Assembly: GCA_963773465.1 (NCBI GenBank)
Contig: CAVZBF010000004.1
Location: 1,550,001-1,614,000, forward strand
Reading direction: 5' to 3'
DNA: 64,000 nucleotides
Source: VBAS01 sp963773465
Lineage (GTDB): Bacteria; Bacteroidota; Bacteroidia; Chitinophagales; Chitinophagaceae
Shown: one piece after another, positions 54,996 through 64,000 of the stretch
Layout of the letters: every line of letters starts with the position of its first letter
Numbering within the stretch: position 1 is the first letter of the stretch
Notes under the pieces: generated by a model
What the model saw: the letters and a program-made list of their open reading frames with translations, nothing else
What the model was told of the DNA's origin: nothing
Databases searched by the model: none
Made by a program: the position numbers and the translations under genes

Positions 54996-55859
54996 ATGCA
55001 AAGATTTAAATTCCCAGCCCTGGCATTTTATTTCCTTTTTATATTGTTCGTTTTTCTTTTTAGCTGTAAAGCCAAAAAGTTCATCTATAAATCACCACCA
55101 CATTACAATTTTGCGGTGAACGTTACTTTTAAATTGGATTTAGCCATTAAAGAGATATCGGGAATTGTATGGGATACTCAAAAGGACCAATTCATAGCGC
55201 ATAATGATGAAAAGGGACAGATTTATTTTCTTGACAGGGGGGGCGGCGCAGTTGTTGGAGCACCGTATGTATTTAACCCATCGAAAGGAGATTATGAAGA
55301 TATTGCAATGATCGGCCAGGATGTTTATGTATTAATAAGTAATGGCACCATTTATAAAATAGGGATCGATAGCTCCGGTAAACGCAACAGTACTGATTTA
55401 GGTAAAATAGGATTATCAGGTAAAAATGATTTTGAATCGCTTTACTACGATGCTGAGAGAAGAGCCCTGGTCATGGTATGTAAAAATTGCGAAAGTGACG
55501 ATAAAAAAACTGTAAGCGCATTTGCCTATTATCCCGATTCCATCGGGTTTGTTACCGAACCTCTTTATAAGTTGGACGCGGCGAAAATAAAACAGCTTTC
55601 ACCAAGAGAGACTTCAAAATTTCAGCCTTCATCAGCAAGAATACACCCGATACTGAAAAAAATATTTATCATTTCCTCTGCAAGCAATCAACTTGTTATT
55701 GCCGATACGAGTGGTGAAGTGGAAGGCGTTTATATGCTTGCAAGAAAATTATTTCCCCAACCGGAAGGTTTGACATTTAAAAGCAATGGGGAAATGTTTA
55801 TAGCAAATGAAGGTGTGACCGAGAAGGCTACGCTGCTGAAATTTATTTATATCCCCTGA
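54996..55859 (+). CDS. SdiA-regulated-like beta-propeller lipoprotein
   Basis: 287 residues. Hydrophobic leader with lipobox-like LFSC (Cys24). The rest is a six-bladed beta-propeller-like repeat pattern: EISGIVWDTQKDQFIAHNDEKGQIYFLD, YEDIAMIGQDVYVLISNGTIYKI, NDFESLYYDAERRALVMVCKN, PSSARIHPILKKIFIISSASNQLVIAD and FPQPEGLTFKSNGEMFIANEG. This matches the SdiA-regulated/YjiK type. Anchored in the envelope; function unknown. It is divergent from the HD-PycTM gene with only 42 bp between start codons, so their promoters must overlap. Confidence 0.75.
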   Translation: MQRFKFPALAFYFLFILFVFLFSCKAKKFIYKSPPHYNFAVNVTFKLDLAIKEISGIVWDTQKDQFIAHNDEKGQIYFLDRGGGAVVGAPYVFNPSKGDYEDIAMIGQDVYVLISNGTIYKIGIDSSGKRNSTDLGKIGLSGKNDFESLYYDAERRALVMVCKNCESDDKKTVSAFAYYPDSIGFVTEPLYKLDAAKIKQLSPRETSKFQPSSARIHPILKKIFIISSASNQLVIADTSGEVEGVYMLARKLFPQPEGLTFKSNGEMFIANEGVTEKATLLKFIYIP

Positions 55860-55889
55860 GCATTGCTCTGGCAGAAGGGATGACTCGTC

Positions 55890-56591
55890 TTACTCCAATC
55901 CTTCCGCTTTCAGTGTTCTTCGTGCAACAAATCTTTTTTCAATACGGTGAATAATATTAAGTGCAAGCACTAGCCAGATAAACCCAACGGCTATTCCTGC
56001 GATCACATCACTTGCATAATGGACCCGCAGATACACCCTGCTGAATGCGATCAGGACAATAAGGATAGAAAGAACAACTATCAATACAATTCGCAACCAT
56101 TTAGTTTTTACTTCGTGCCAAATCATATGTATAAACAAGCCATAGAAGACAACACTCATCAGGGCATGCCCGCTTGGAAAACTATAGCCTCGCACATCGC
56201 CGATCACAGGAAGATCAGGTCTTGCTCTTTGGAAAAACAGTTTCAATGTGAACATTAATAAAACACTGCTTAATGATAAAGCGGCGATCCTTGTAGCAAA
56301 CCATTTCTCTTTCCGGTAAATGAAATAGAGTATGAGTACGAAATTCAATGGTATCAGCAGATCGTGCTTTCCAAGAAATGTAATAATCAGCATAATGCTG
56401 GTGAGACCCGGAGTAATAAGCGGAGCAACTGCTCTAAAAGCATTTTGATCAAAACTTGAATTTTCTGTAACAAACACTATCCGGATGGCATAGATAAATA
56501 TGATCAGCGCAAAAAGCAGGAGCAATACAAAGAAAAACTCAATGGTTAAAATCGAAAGCCAATGCTTTCTTTTTTTTGTTTCTGTTGCCAT
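55890..56591 (-). CDS. PAP2-family membrane phosphatase
   Basis: 233 residues with six hydrophobic helices. The three PAP2 motifs are intact: K-x6-RP (Lys117...Arg124-Pro125), PSGH (139-142) and SR-x5-H-x3-D (Ser184, Arg185, His191, Asp195). It dephosphorylates lipid phosphates such as undecaprenyl-pyrophosphate or phosphatidate on the outer face of the inner membrane. It starts 6 bp after the cyclase stop, so the two form an operon. The C-terminus is basic (RIEKRFVARRTLKAEG). Confidence 0.9.
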   Translation of the reverse strand: MATETKKRKHWLSILTIEFFFVLLLLFALIIFIYAIRIVFVTENSSFDQNAFRAVAPLITPGLTSIMLIITFLGKHDLLIPLNFVLILYFIYRKEKWFATRIAALSLSSVLLMFTLKLFFQRARPDLPVIGDVRGYSFPSGHALMSVVFYGLFIHMIWHEVKTKWLRIVLIVVLSILIVLIAFSRVYLRVHYASDVIAGIAVGFIWLVLALNIIHRIEKRFVARRTLKAEGLE

Positions 56592-56597
56592 AACAGA

Positions 56598-57701
56598 TCA
56601 AATTTTTAATGCAAATAATTCAATTTCCTCATTTTTTCCTTTTAAATCTGCATTTCCCATACTTTCACTTTGCCAGTCTTTCATTTCAAGCAGCTCAATA
56701 ATATCATTTGATACAAGGAATTTTTGATTCAGGTCTGTACAGGCACTGCGTATCCTTGATGCTGTATTGATCGTGTTGCCGCTCATTACTAATTCTTTTT
56801 TAGAAATACCCACCTGACCAACAGTAACCGGCCCGGTATGTATGCCTGCTTTATATTCCGGAACTATATCGTAATTCCTCATAAAAACATCGGTGTTTGT
56901 ATTTAATATCTTTCTTGAGGTGATCAGGGAATCAACTGCTTTTCGTGCATTTACTTTTGAACTGGGCCACCAGGCAACAATTTCATCGCCGACATATTGA
57001 TATATGCGGCCATCATGCTCCATAATTCCGGCAGAGATGCAAAAAATAAAATCACGGATGAATTCGAAATAATCTACGTTTCCCAATTTTTCTGCAATGG
57101 GGGTGGAGTTTCGCAGGTCTATAAAAATTATTATCCGGTTCTCTTCTTTGGGTTGCAGGTACCTGCCAAGCATGATATCAACAAAAACTCCGGGAGAATA
57201 TTTTTCATTTACTTCAATGGCAAGCTGTGTTAAAATATAAAGCGCACCCCATTCCGCCATTTTTGGAATGATCCACCCTGCCTGAAAAGTATTGTCTAAA
57301 AATCTTTGTATTGATTGACCAAAAGTCCGGTGGCCGATAATAATTTCATAGGTTATATAGATGAAAAAGCTCATCAGCAGACCAGCCAGGATAAGAATAA
57401 TTGTTTTGATAAGAAAATGAAACCAGGGGGAAGTATGCCTGAGAAATCTTCTTAATACAGAAACAAGCAAAAAACCGATAATAAAGCTCATCAGCAGTAC
57501 ATTCACTTCTCTTAATAAGATCGCTTTAAAAGTGATTGAATCATGTTCCTCATATTTAAAAGAAAAAGAATCGGAGCTTAATTTGATGAGGAAAATAATA
57601 AAATCAGCCAGCGTCCAGCTAATGGCGATTATTAAAATGATGGGAAGCTTCCGCTTGTTTACGATCGATCCGCTTGGCACTATCAGTCTTGAAACACTCA
57701 T
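56598..57701 (-). CDS. Membrane class III nucleotidyl cyclase
   Basis: 367 residues. An N-terminal membrane part has helices near 20-40, 64-84 and 96-118, plus a weaker one near 150. A C-terminal class III cyclase domain starts at about 178. Metal Asp185 (IIFIDLRNST) and Asp229 (YVGDEIVAWW) and the transition-state pair Asn302/Arg306 (GNTINTASR) are present. The residue that is Lys in adenylyl cyclases is Gln225 (YQYVGDE), and the Asp of GDTVN is Asn299. Nucleotide specificity therefore cannot be read as ATP. It makes a cyclic nucleotide in the cytoplasm. Operon with PAP2 downstream; the HD-PycTM gene lies 1.6 kb further on. Confidence 0.86.
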   Translation of the reverse strand: MSVSRLIVPSGSIVNKRKLPIILIIAISWTLADFIIFLIKLSSDSFSFKYEEHDSITFKAILLREVNVLLMSFIIGFLLVSVLRRFLRHTSPWFHFLIKTIILILAGLLMSFFIYITYEIIIGHRTFGQSIQRFLDNTFQAGWIIPKMAEWGALYILTQLAIEVNEKYSPGVFVDIMLGRYLQPKEENRIIIFIDLRNSTPIAEKLGNVDYFEFIRDFIFCISAGIMEHDGRIYQYVGDEIVAWWPSSKVNARKAVDSLITSRKILNTNTDVFMRNYDIVPEYKAGIHTGPVTVGQVGISKKELVMSGNTINTASRIRSACTDLNQKFLVSNDIIELLEMKDWQSESMGNADLKGKNEEIELFALKI

Positions 57702-57749
57702 GGTAAAAATCTAATCTATCATACTTCACACAATTAATCTTTTAAAAGA

Positions 57750-60700
57750 TCAGAAGCTTAAATTTATTTTCGTTCCCAATGTCATATTAAATACTTTTTC
57801 ATTGCCCGCAGAAAACCCAACAGAAGCCGCAACGAGAAACTTGTTATAAGGAACAAAGAAGAAGCCGCCACCAAATGCCGTATGCCAGCCATTTGAATTT
57901 TCACGGTCTAACCAAACTCTGCCGATATCATAAAAACCAGTAAGACCAACAGGACCCGGTATCAAATAAGATTTTAATTCAAATAATTTCCATCTTAATT
58001 CTGTGCTTGCATACATGGATGATTTGCCCAGATACCTGTTTGCTCTAAAGCCATGCAGATTACTTCCCCCAAGATTCGAAGCCTGGAAAAATTCAAAGTG
58101 CCTGTTAAATATCCTGCTGCCACCAAATGAAATGACACCAATCAGTTTGGCAGGATCGCTGAGACTTGCGTAGATGGTCATATCCGAAGTGAACTTTGTA
58201 TGATTGCTGCTGTTCTTAATACCTGCTGCCAGGATAAGCTCATTCGACCAACTAATGCCCCGTGTTGGAAATACTTCATTGTTACGGTTATCAAACTTCA
58301 TTGCCAATTTTGCGCCCAACCATACTTTATGGCTATAAACATCATCATACGAAAGATTTACCAGTGAAGGATTTTCTAATACTTTTCCAACATTATCAGA
58401 TAGTTTGTTCCAATAGTTAAAGAAGTACGGACCGACCATTAAATGCAAACGTTCAAAAAGCCTTTCACGGAATAACACTTGCAATTCGACCGATCTGAAA
58501 CGGGTGCGGTAATAGTTATAAGTTTTTCCATTGTCACGGTCGATCTTAGTTCTGTTTCCTAATCCAAAGAAATTATTTACTTCGGGATATCCGATGTCTC
58601 CTTTTATTACGAGGTCTGTATTGCGTGTAATATGATTGAACTCTCCCTGATAATTAACACGAAAGCTTCTGCGGCTTAACGAATACAATGCTGCAAATTT
58701 CTGATCAGTTGCATAAGGTTCATTTCTAAAGCCGTAAGTTCTTTTTGCAAAACCGGCGCCCACAACAAAACCATCATCCGAGTTAGCTCCTACCTGTATA
58801 CGGGGAAACTCAAGCGTGTTGTATTTATAACCAAGAATATTATACGTGTTCACAGTTGGATCCCGGGAAAACCTGTTCTTTGTGTTACTCATCTGCTTTA
58901 TGTAATTTCCTTCCACATTCATATCATAAAGCAGGTTTTCTACATGCCCTTTGATATTGAATGTATCGTTTCCTTTACCACCAATAATGCGCAGCTTGAT
59001 TTTTGATTTTGCCTTTTCATCGATCTCAAAAAGATCATCACCGTTCAATCCATACAACCGTATTTCCCGGGTAACAGGGGTTTGAAAAACCCTGTCATAC
59101 ATTATAAAGCTTGTGTCATTGCCTTCTTCCCTTGCATACACCCTCACCTGTAAACCATCGGGATGATCGGTTATTTTAAAATATTCTTTTTCATTACTGC
59201 CCACAACGTTTACTTCCCTTGAAAGAAATCTATAGAACTTAACTCCTTCACTGGTTAGTGCAGCCCGGCGGCTTATTAGTTTATCGGCAATTATTTTTCC
59301 ATGCATCGGGTAAACTTCGGGGGGCAATTTTCTTACAGCCCTTGCGATTATGCTGTCGTTTAACTTTTGCTGCACTTCTGCAATTGTTTCTTTCCATTCT
59401 TTTTCATCAAGGTCTGTAAGATATACCCGGTCAAAATCTCGTGCTGAGTAACCCAACCAATTTACATCGGGGATATTGCTTCTGAATCCCTGGAGAAATG
59501 GTAAAAGATTTCTGCTTGATACCCGGAGTAACTTTCCATCGGAATAAAAGAATGCCTGGTCCCTGTCTCTTGGAATAGGAAAATACAATTTGCCTTTTCC
59601 GGTATCGGTTGTTATCCATTTCCACTGATCAAAATGGCGGTCAAAATCACCGATGATGATATCAAGCAATCTTGCACGCAACACGGAAAATTGATCTGTC
59701 CGGTGATCGTGCTCTTCCACCAACTTATTAAAAACTTTGGCGGTGCTTCTTGTATCTGAAGCGTCAACGGTAGGATCTCTCTCCTCAAGCATGCACACCC
59801 TGTTTGCAAAAAGTGGTTGATAAAAATCGAAAGCAGGATCATCAGGCACAAAAAATAATTCAGGACGTGGCGCGACAATACCCAGGGGTTTCGCCAACTC
59901 AGGAACTACAAGTGGGGCATAGGGATGCGCCGCTGAATTGAATTCCATTACAAGATCCTGGGCAATAGTTCCTCTGAATTCAGGCGGCAAAGCCCCGGTT
60001 GGAAGTTTATCAACTGCACGCAATGCCCATTCTTTACCCGTTTTCTTATTTACTAACTTTAATGACATGGTTTGCTTGCTGCCACCTAAACTCACAATGT
60101 TGAATCCTCCTTTCTCTTCATTCAGTTTAAAGACTTTCATATTAACGGGTGCCGTCCATTCATCCCGGTAATTTTGTCCAAGCACAAATTTTCTGAAACC
60201 ATGGATCGGCTGGTATTTATCACTGGCAGAAATATTAACCGTGTCTTTATATTTTGCGTTTACAATATTGACTATACGTTTTGTGGAATCGCCACCAACT
60301 GAATCGGGAAGTGATGCAAAATTTAAGATCGTAGTGCCAAAGGTGCTTCGCACCGAATCGCTCACTGAATAAAAATTAACAGTAACATTTTTATTTATAG
60401 AAACGTCCATCACCACAAAACCCCTGATCGATTCTGCATACAGGCTTTTCCTGCTTTTTGAAACCCGTTGGATCTTGCAACCGCCACCACTTACTATATA
60501 GCTGTGACTGCTGTCTTGAATTAATTGTAAACCGTGGTCATGCCCTGCTACGAAAACTACATGCGGGTGTGCCTTCATCGCATTCGTTACCTGGTTGATC
60601 ATGTTTGCATAAGTAGGATGGCTAAGGTCCTGCGGCGAGCCAAAAACACTTCTTGCAATAGGATAGATGGAACCTAAACCAGGAAGAGGTATATATAAAT

Positions 60701-61457
60701 TTCTTTTTATTTCAGTAAAAGGAAAGATGTGTTGCTTCAATGTAAAAAACCCGCCATGAACACTATTGCTTTTAAATGGATGATGACATGCAAGCAATAC
60801 CAGTTTTTTTGAATTTCGTGTTACAATGTCTTCAAGTTGCGTCAGCACTTCCTCATTTGTCTTACTATCACAATCTGATTCTATACCCGGCTTTTCAAAA
60901 GGATGTATCCACCATTGGCTGTCAAATATCACAAGTGTGACGTCTTTGCCAAGACTCACTTCAACGGGTCCGGGGCAACCATCCTTTGGATAAAATTGAA
61001 CATTTGGCTTATTCAAAATGTCAACATACACTTGTTCACGGATGACAGCCTCATATCCATCACGTCCTCCATTTTTCCAATCATGATTCCCCGGCAACAG
61101 GATTGCCCTTGCCTCTGTATTTTCCACTACAGATAATTGGGAATCGAGCACTGCCTTTGCCGCTACATATTCGGGTAGTTGATCATCAGGCAGACCTGTT
61201 CTGTATAGATTATCTCCCAGGAAAAGTACAGTAGTTTTTGTGTCAAGGTTTTTATTAAGCTTGATAAAGTTTTTTATCGCTTCAGCAACAGGGTGTTTTT
61301 TATCGGCAGTCAATTCTCCGCCATCACCAACAAGAATTATGCGTTGGCTAATTGTATCGGCTTGCGGCTTGCGGGTGGTATCTGTTTGTGCAGTTAATGA
61401 AAAATGAAAGCCTAATAGAAGGAAAAAATAAAGCCCGGTAATTTTTTTCATTGCCAT
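57750..61457 (-). CDS. Fusion: metallophosphoesterase, kinase-like domain, outer-membrane beta-barrel
   Basis: 1,235 residues, intact; signal peptide ends near LTAQ. Domain 1 (about 38-320), a calcineurin-type phosphoesterase: VGDGG (Asp45), LGDNLY (Asp82), GNHDW (124-127), CHHPF (His225-226), GHDHG (His306, His308). Domain 2 (about 430-680) has protein-kinase-like landmarks: ALRAVDK (Lys484), VMEF (Glu505), DFDRHFDQW (Asp606-Arg-His) and PRDRDQAFF (Asp631/Asp633), like PI3/4-kinase or CotH/Fam20 type loops. Domain 3 (about 690-870) is beta-rich with RIIGGKGNDTF. Domain 4 (about 880-1235) is an Omp85/surface-antigen-like barrel ending in Phe. The enzymatic parts would face the periplasm. Kinase-like status is inference. 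Its paralogue is divergent at 61835. Confidence 0.78.
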   Translation of the reverse strand: MAMKKITGLYFFLLLGFHFSLTAQTDTTRKPQADTISQRIILVGDGGELTADKKHPVAEAIKNFIKLNKNLDTKTTVLFLGDNLYRTGLPDDQLPEYVAAKAVLDSQLSVVENTEARAILLPGNHDWKNGGRDGYEAVIREQVYVDILNKPNVQFYPKDGCPGPVEVSLGKDVTLVIFDSQWWIHPFEKPGIESDCDSKTNEEVLTQLEDIVTRNSKKLVLLACHHPFKSNSVHGGFFTLKQHIFPFTEIKRNLYIPLPGLGSIYPIARSVFGSPQDLSHPTYANMINQVTNAMKAHPHVVFVAGHDHGLQLIQDSSHSYIVSGGGCKIQRVSKSRKSLYAESIRGFVVMDVSINKNVTVNFYSVSDSVRSTFGTTILNFASLPDSVGGDSTKRIVNIVNAKYKDTVNISASDKYQPIHGFRKFVLGQNYRDEWTAPVNMKVFKLNEEKGGFNIVSLGGSKQTMSLKLVNKKTGKEWALRAVDKLPTGALPPEFRGTIAQDLVMEFNSAAHPYAPLVVPELAKPLGIVAPRPELFFVPDDPAFDFYQPLFANRVCMLEERDPTVDASDTRSTAKVFNKLVEEHDHRTDQFSVLRARLLDIIIGDFDRHFDQWKWITTDTGKGKLYFPIPRDRDQAFFYSDGKLLRVSSRNLLPFLQGFRSNIPDVNWLGYSARDFDRVYLTDLDEKEWKETIAEVQQKLNDSIIARAVRKLPPEVYPMHGKIIADKLISRRAALTSEGVKFYRFLSREVNVVGSNEKEYFKITDHPDGLQVRVYAREEGNDTSFIMYDRVFQTPVTREIRLYGLNGDDLFEIDEKAKSKIKLRIIGGKGNDTFNIKGHVENLLYDMNVEGNYIKQMSNTKNRFSRDPTVNTYNILGYKYNTLEFPRIQVGANSDDGFVVGAGFAKRTYGFRNEPYATDQKFAALYSLSRRSFRVNYQGEFNHITRNTDLVIKGDIGYPEVNNFFGLGNRTKIDRDNGKTYNYYRTRFRSVELQVLFRERLFERLHLMVGPYFFNYWNKLSDNVGKVLENPSLVNLSYDDVYSHKVWLGAKLAMKFDNRNNEVFPTRGISWSNELILAAGIKNSSNHTKFTSDMTIYASLSDPAKLIGVISFGGSRIFNRHFEFFQASNLGGSNLHGFRANRYLGKSSMYASTELRWKLFELKSYLIPGPVGLTGFYDIGRVWLDRENSNGWHTAFGGGFFFVPYNKFLVAASVGFSAGNEKVFNMTLGTKINLSF

Positions 61458-61834
61458 TTGTAAAATTAAGCCTGGTTATGGAATTGCTCCGGCTGTGCCG
61501 GACGTCGCAATAAAATTCTACTTAAAAAACCGTGCCGTTGATTCATGACGGCAGTAATAAAATCTCTGTGTTAAACAGAATGGATTTCACAGGCTATTTA
61601 AACAGGTAAGTTACGTAAAAGTTCAGCTCTTATGGCATGATTTTATATGCTTTACGATATAAAATCAATTTGACTGTTGCTGAATTGACGACAAAGCCCC
61701 AGCTTTTTATTTTTACTAAAAACATTGTACATTTAATCGCAATAAACCTATTGATATTCGCTACCCTATTGTAAGCCCTTGTATTATCTATCCTTAAAAC
61801 CAACATCATTCCATTATTTAATTAAATTTTTTAC
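61458..61834. other. 377-bp divergent intergenic region
   Basis: Lies between the two divergently transcribed barrel-fusion genes and must hold both promoters. No ORF, RNA gene or terminator is seen. The one clear structure is the perfect inverted repeat at 61639-61666. A TACATTTA box (61728-61735) is a weak match to the -7 element for the plus-strand gene. Confidence 0.6.
61639..61666. promoter_or_regulatory. Candidate operator: 10-bp perfect inverted repeat
   Basis: GATTTTATAT-8 nt-ATATAAAATC. Symmetry and its place midway in a divergent promoter region suggest a dimeric regulator site serving one or both paralogues. No regulator gene is adjacent. Confidence 0.5.
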
Positions 61835-64000
61835 ATGAACTGCTTAAACAGACGCTTATTTAACGCTGCATTATTGTTTGCTTTTCTCTTGTTGTCTTTT
61901 GCTTCTTATGCTCAAACAGATTCGATGACCGTTGCGGGTAACCCCACATTTAAAACAAATGGGTCAAAAAAATTCTGGATGGGCAATAATTACCGCCTTG
62001 AGTGGAAAACTCCGATCCGTGTCCCCGTTATAAACCTGGCAACAGAGTATGGCGGGTTAACCCCGGTGAAACGTGGCGGAGGAAAACAAACAAAGAGTCT
62101 TAGGCTTGAGGATCCAAACGGAAGAGAATATTCTATCCGGTCAATAGAAAAATTTATCACAGCCAAAACTTTGCCCGGCCAGCTTGAGAGTGAAGCCGCG
62201 GCCGACCTGGTTTCTGATGGAGTATCCGCATCCTATCCATATGCTAATTCATCCATATCTGTATTGGCTAATGCAGCTGGTATTCCCTCGGGCAGTATCA
62301 GGCTTGTATATATTGGTGACGATCCGAAGCTGGGAGAATTCCGCGAGGATTTTAAAAATATGCTTGCCATATTGGAGATAAGACTTCCGGACTCAGTAAA
62401 AAAAGACTTTGATACAGACGAAGTAGTGGAAAAATTAAAAGATGATAATGATAACGAAGTGGATCAGCTAGGCATGCTGAAAGCAAGGATCCTGGACATG
62501 TTTGTAATGGATCTTGACCGTCATGAGGACCAATGGCTTTGGGGAGCAGTTGATAAGGATAAAGGCAAATTATATTACCCGATACCGCGTGACAGGGACC
62601 AGGCTTTTTATGTTAATCAGGGTCTCATACCAGGTATAGCAAAATGGCCGTGGCTGGTACCACAGCTGCAGGGATTCAGACCGCAGGCCAAAAACATCAA
62701 ACGCTTTAATTGGGCAGCACGTAACGTGGACCGGTTTTTTCTTAAATGAATTAACTGAACAAGATTGGAAGCAAGCTGTTGATCTGTTTGTTTCGCAGAT
62801 GACGGATGATGTTATTCAAAAGGCACTTGACAAACAGCCAAACGAAATCAAACACCTTAGATGGAATGAGATCATTCAAAAACTAAAAGACCGCCGCCAG
62901 TTTCTTGCAGATGAAGTAATGCAGTACTATCGTTTTCTTTCTGAAAATGTAGATGTAGTTACAAGTGATAAAAAAGAATTATTCGATATTACCCTTAATG
63001 ACGATGGTTCTGTGCTGTTACAGATATTTAAGATCACCAATGAGGGCGAACAATCAACAAAGATGTATGAGCGACTTTTTGATCCTAAAGTAACAAAAGA
63101 ACTTCGCCTGTACGCTATGGGCGGCGATGACAAATTTACTTTGAAAGGCAGGGAGGATAAAATCAAAATAAGAATGATTGGCGGGGACGGTGTTGATGAA
63201 TTTGTGAATACAACCAACACCGGAGAGACAGGCATTGTATACGATATGGAATCGGACAACAACAAAATAACTGGTCAGCTAAAGAATAAAATAAGAAATG
63301 ATACGCTTGCCAACTTTTATGACAGGCTTGGTTATAAGTATAACACGGTGGCGCCGTTCGTTAATATAGGGTACAATAAAGATGATGGCTTATTTCTTGG
63401 TGCTTCCCTGAAACTTACCAACCACGGGTTTAGAAAAACACCCTATAAGAATCTGCATGAGTTTTCCGTCAATACCGCTTTATCGACCAGTGCCTGGAAT
63501 TTCCGGTATTACGCCGAGTTCATCAGCACATTTGGTCATAAGTCTGATCTATTGTTCGATGCGGATATTAAGGCACCGAACAATACCACCAACTTTTTTG
63601 GTTATGGGAATTCGGTATACGACGAATCAAAGCCTGGAAAATACAGGTATTACAGGGCACGGTATGAATTGGGCGATATTTCATTATTGCTGAGAAAGAG
63701 ATTTTCTGAAAAAGTAATTGCCACAATTGGTCCTACGTTCCAGTTCTATAAAATGGATCCAAATGAAACGCTGAATAAAACACGATACATCGTTTTAACC
63801 GCGCCTTTCACTGATCTTAACCCGGCTACTTTATTTGCCAAGCAATCTTATGTGGGAGGTAAGTTCAGTTTGAATGTTGATCTAAGGGATCACCCAATAA
63901 TACCGACAAAGGGGAATTAATTGGGCAACTACGTTGCGGCATTTGTCCGGATTGAATGATGCCAGTTATAATGTAACACAACTAAATTCCGAATTCACAT
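61835..64000 (+). CDS. Kinase-like plus beta-barrel outer-membrane protein (paralogue without phosphoesterase); two frame breaks, runs off window
   Basis: Signal peptide ends SYAQ (about 27). From residue 46 it parallels the preceding fusion from its residue 430 on. It has YSIRSIEK (Lys106), MFVMDLDRHEDQW (Asp228-Arg-His230), PIPRDRDQAFY (Asp253/Asp255), YAMGGDDKFTLKG..IRMIGGDGVDEF, then the barrel (LGYKYNTVAPFVNIGYNKDDGLFLGASL). The phosphoesterase module is absent. Break 1 near 62740 is a T-run of six where five restores DRFFLNELTEQDWKQAV. Break 2 near 63913 has a surplus base in AAGGGGAATT; the next frame reads KGINWATTLRHLSGLND to the window end. Predicted outer-membrane with periplasmic domains; function unknown. 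Confidence 0.75.

Noticed and set aside
53637..57701. A complete canonical Pycsar defence operon
   Set aside because: Cyclase and effector are not adjacent, have PAP2 and a divergent gene between them, and lack other defence genes or mobile-element context; kept only as a hypothesis.

Overview
The window reads as chromosomal DNA of a Bacteroidota bacterium, most like the Chitinophagaceae. The support is two SusC/SusD pairs, many lipobox-bearing secreted glycosidases, a gliding/T9SS type-B C-terminal domain, an ECF sigma/FecR pair feeding an STN-type SusC, TAnnTTTG-like promoters and an AT-rich base composition. I see no rRNA, tRNA, CRISPR array, transposase or phage gene.

Layout. (1) 1-7.0 kb, minus strand: a sugar/polymer catabolism run with GH97 (cut by the window edge), SGNH esterase, GH43-CBM32-FN3, GMC oxidoreductase, DoxX, UlaG-like metallo-beta-lactamase and a MetE-like methyltransferase. 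(2) 7.1-11.1 kb: SIS isomerase (minus), divergent nagB and MFS transporter (plus), then a Rieske oxygenase (minus). (3) 11.2-45.0 kb, all minus strand: a very large beta-glucan-type polysaccharide utilization locus. Read in transcription order it starts with ECF sigma and FecR, then SusC2 (with STN)-SusD2-LamG lipoprotein and an intrinsic terminator. There follow a VCBS/ASPIC lipoprotein, GH30, seven-heme cytochrome, GH30, GH144-like, CHU_C adhesin, GH144-like, NPP-type phosphodiesterase, GH144-like, Gfo/Idh/MocA dehydrogenase, SDR and ROK kinase. Then come SusC1-SusD1-LamG, a second terminator and a fourth GH144-like enzyme. (4) 45.1-57.7 kb: AIM24-like protein, M16 peptidase, three uncharacterised envelope genes, korA, secreted RidA-like protein, HD-PycTM protein, SdiA-regulated-like lipoprotein, PAP2 phosphatase and a membrane class III nucleotidyl cyclase. 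(5) 57.7-64 kb: a phosphoesterase/kinase-like/outer-membrane-barrel fusion and a divergent paralogue lacking the phosphoesterase.

Working together: the PUL would bind and import glucan oligosaccharides through two SusCD systems. GH144 (a family with endo-beta-1,2-glucanases) and GH30 enzymes would cleave the chain, and the phosphodiesterase may strip phosphodiester substituents. ROK, SDR, Gfo/Idh and nagB products would handle the sugars inside the cell.

Two non-gene patterns stand out. About 30 single-base frame breaks lie almost all between 1.8 and 24.1 kb, while 24.6-62.7 kb has one. GC-rich palindromes also concentrate in the first 22 kb, several of them inside reading frames or supplying gene starts and stops. 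Coordinates of broken genes below span the whole reconstructed gene.
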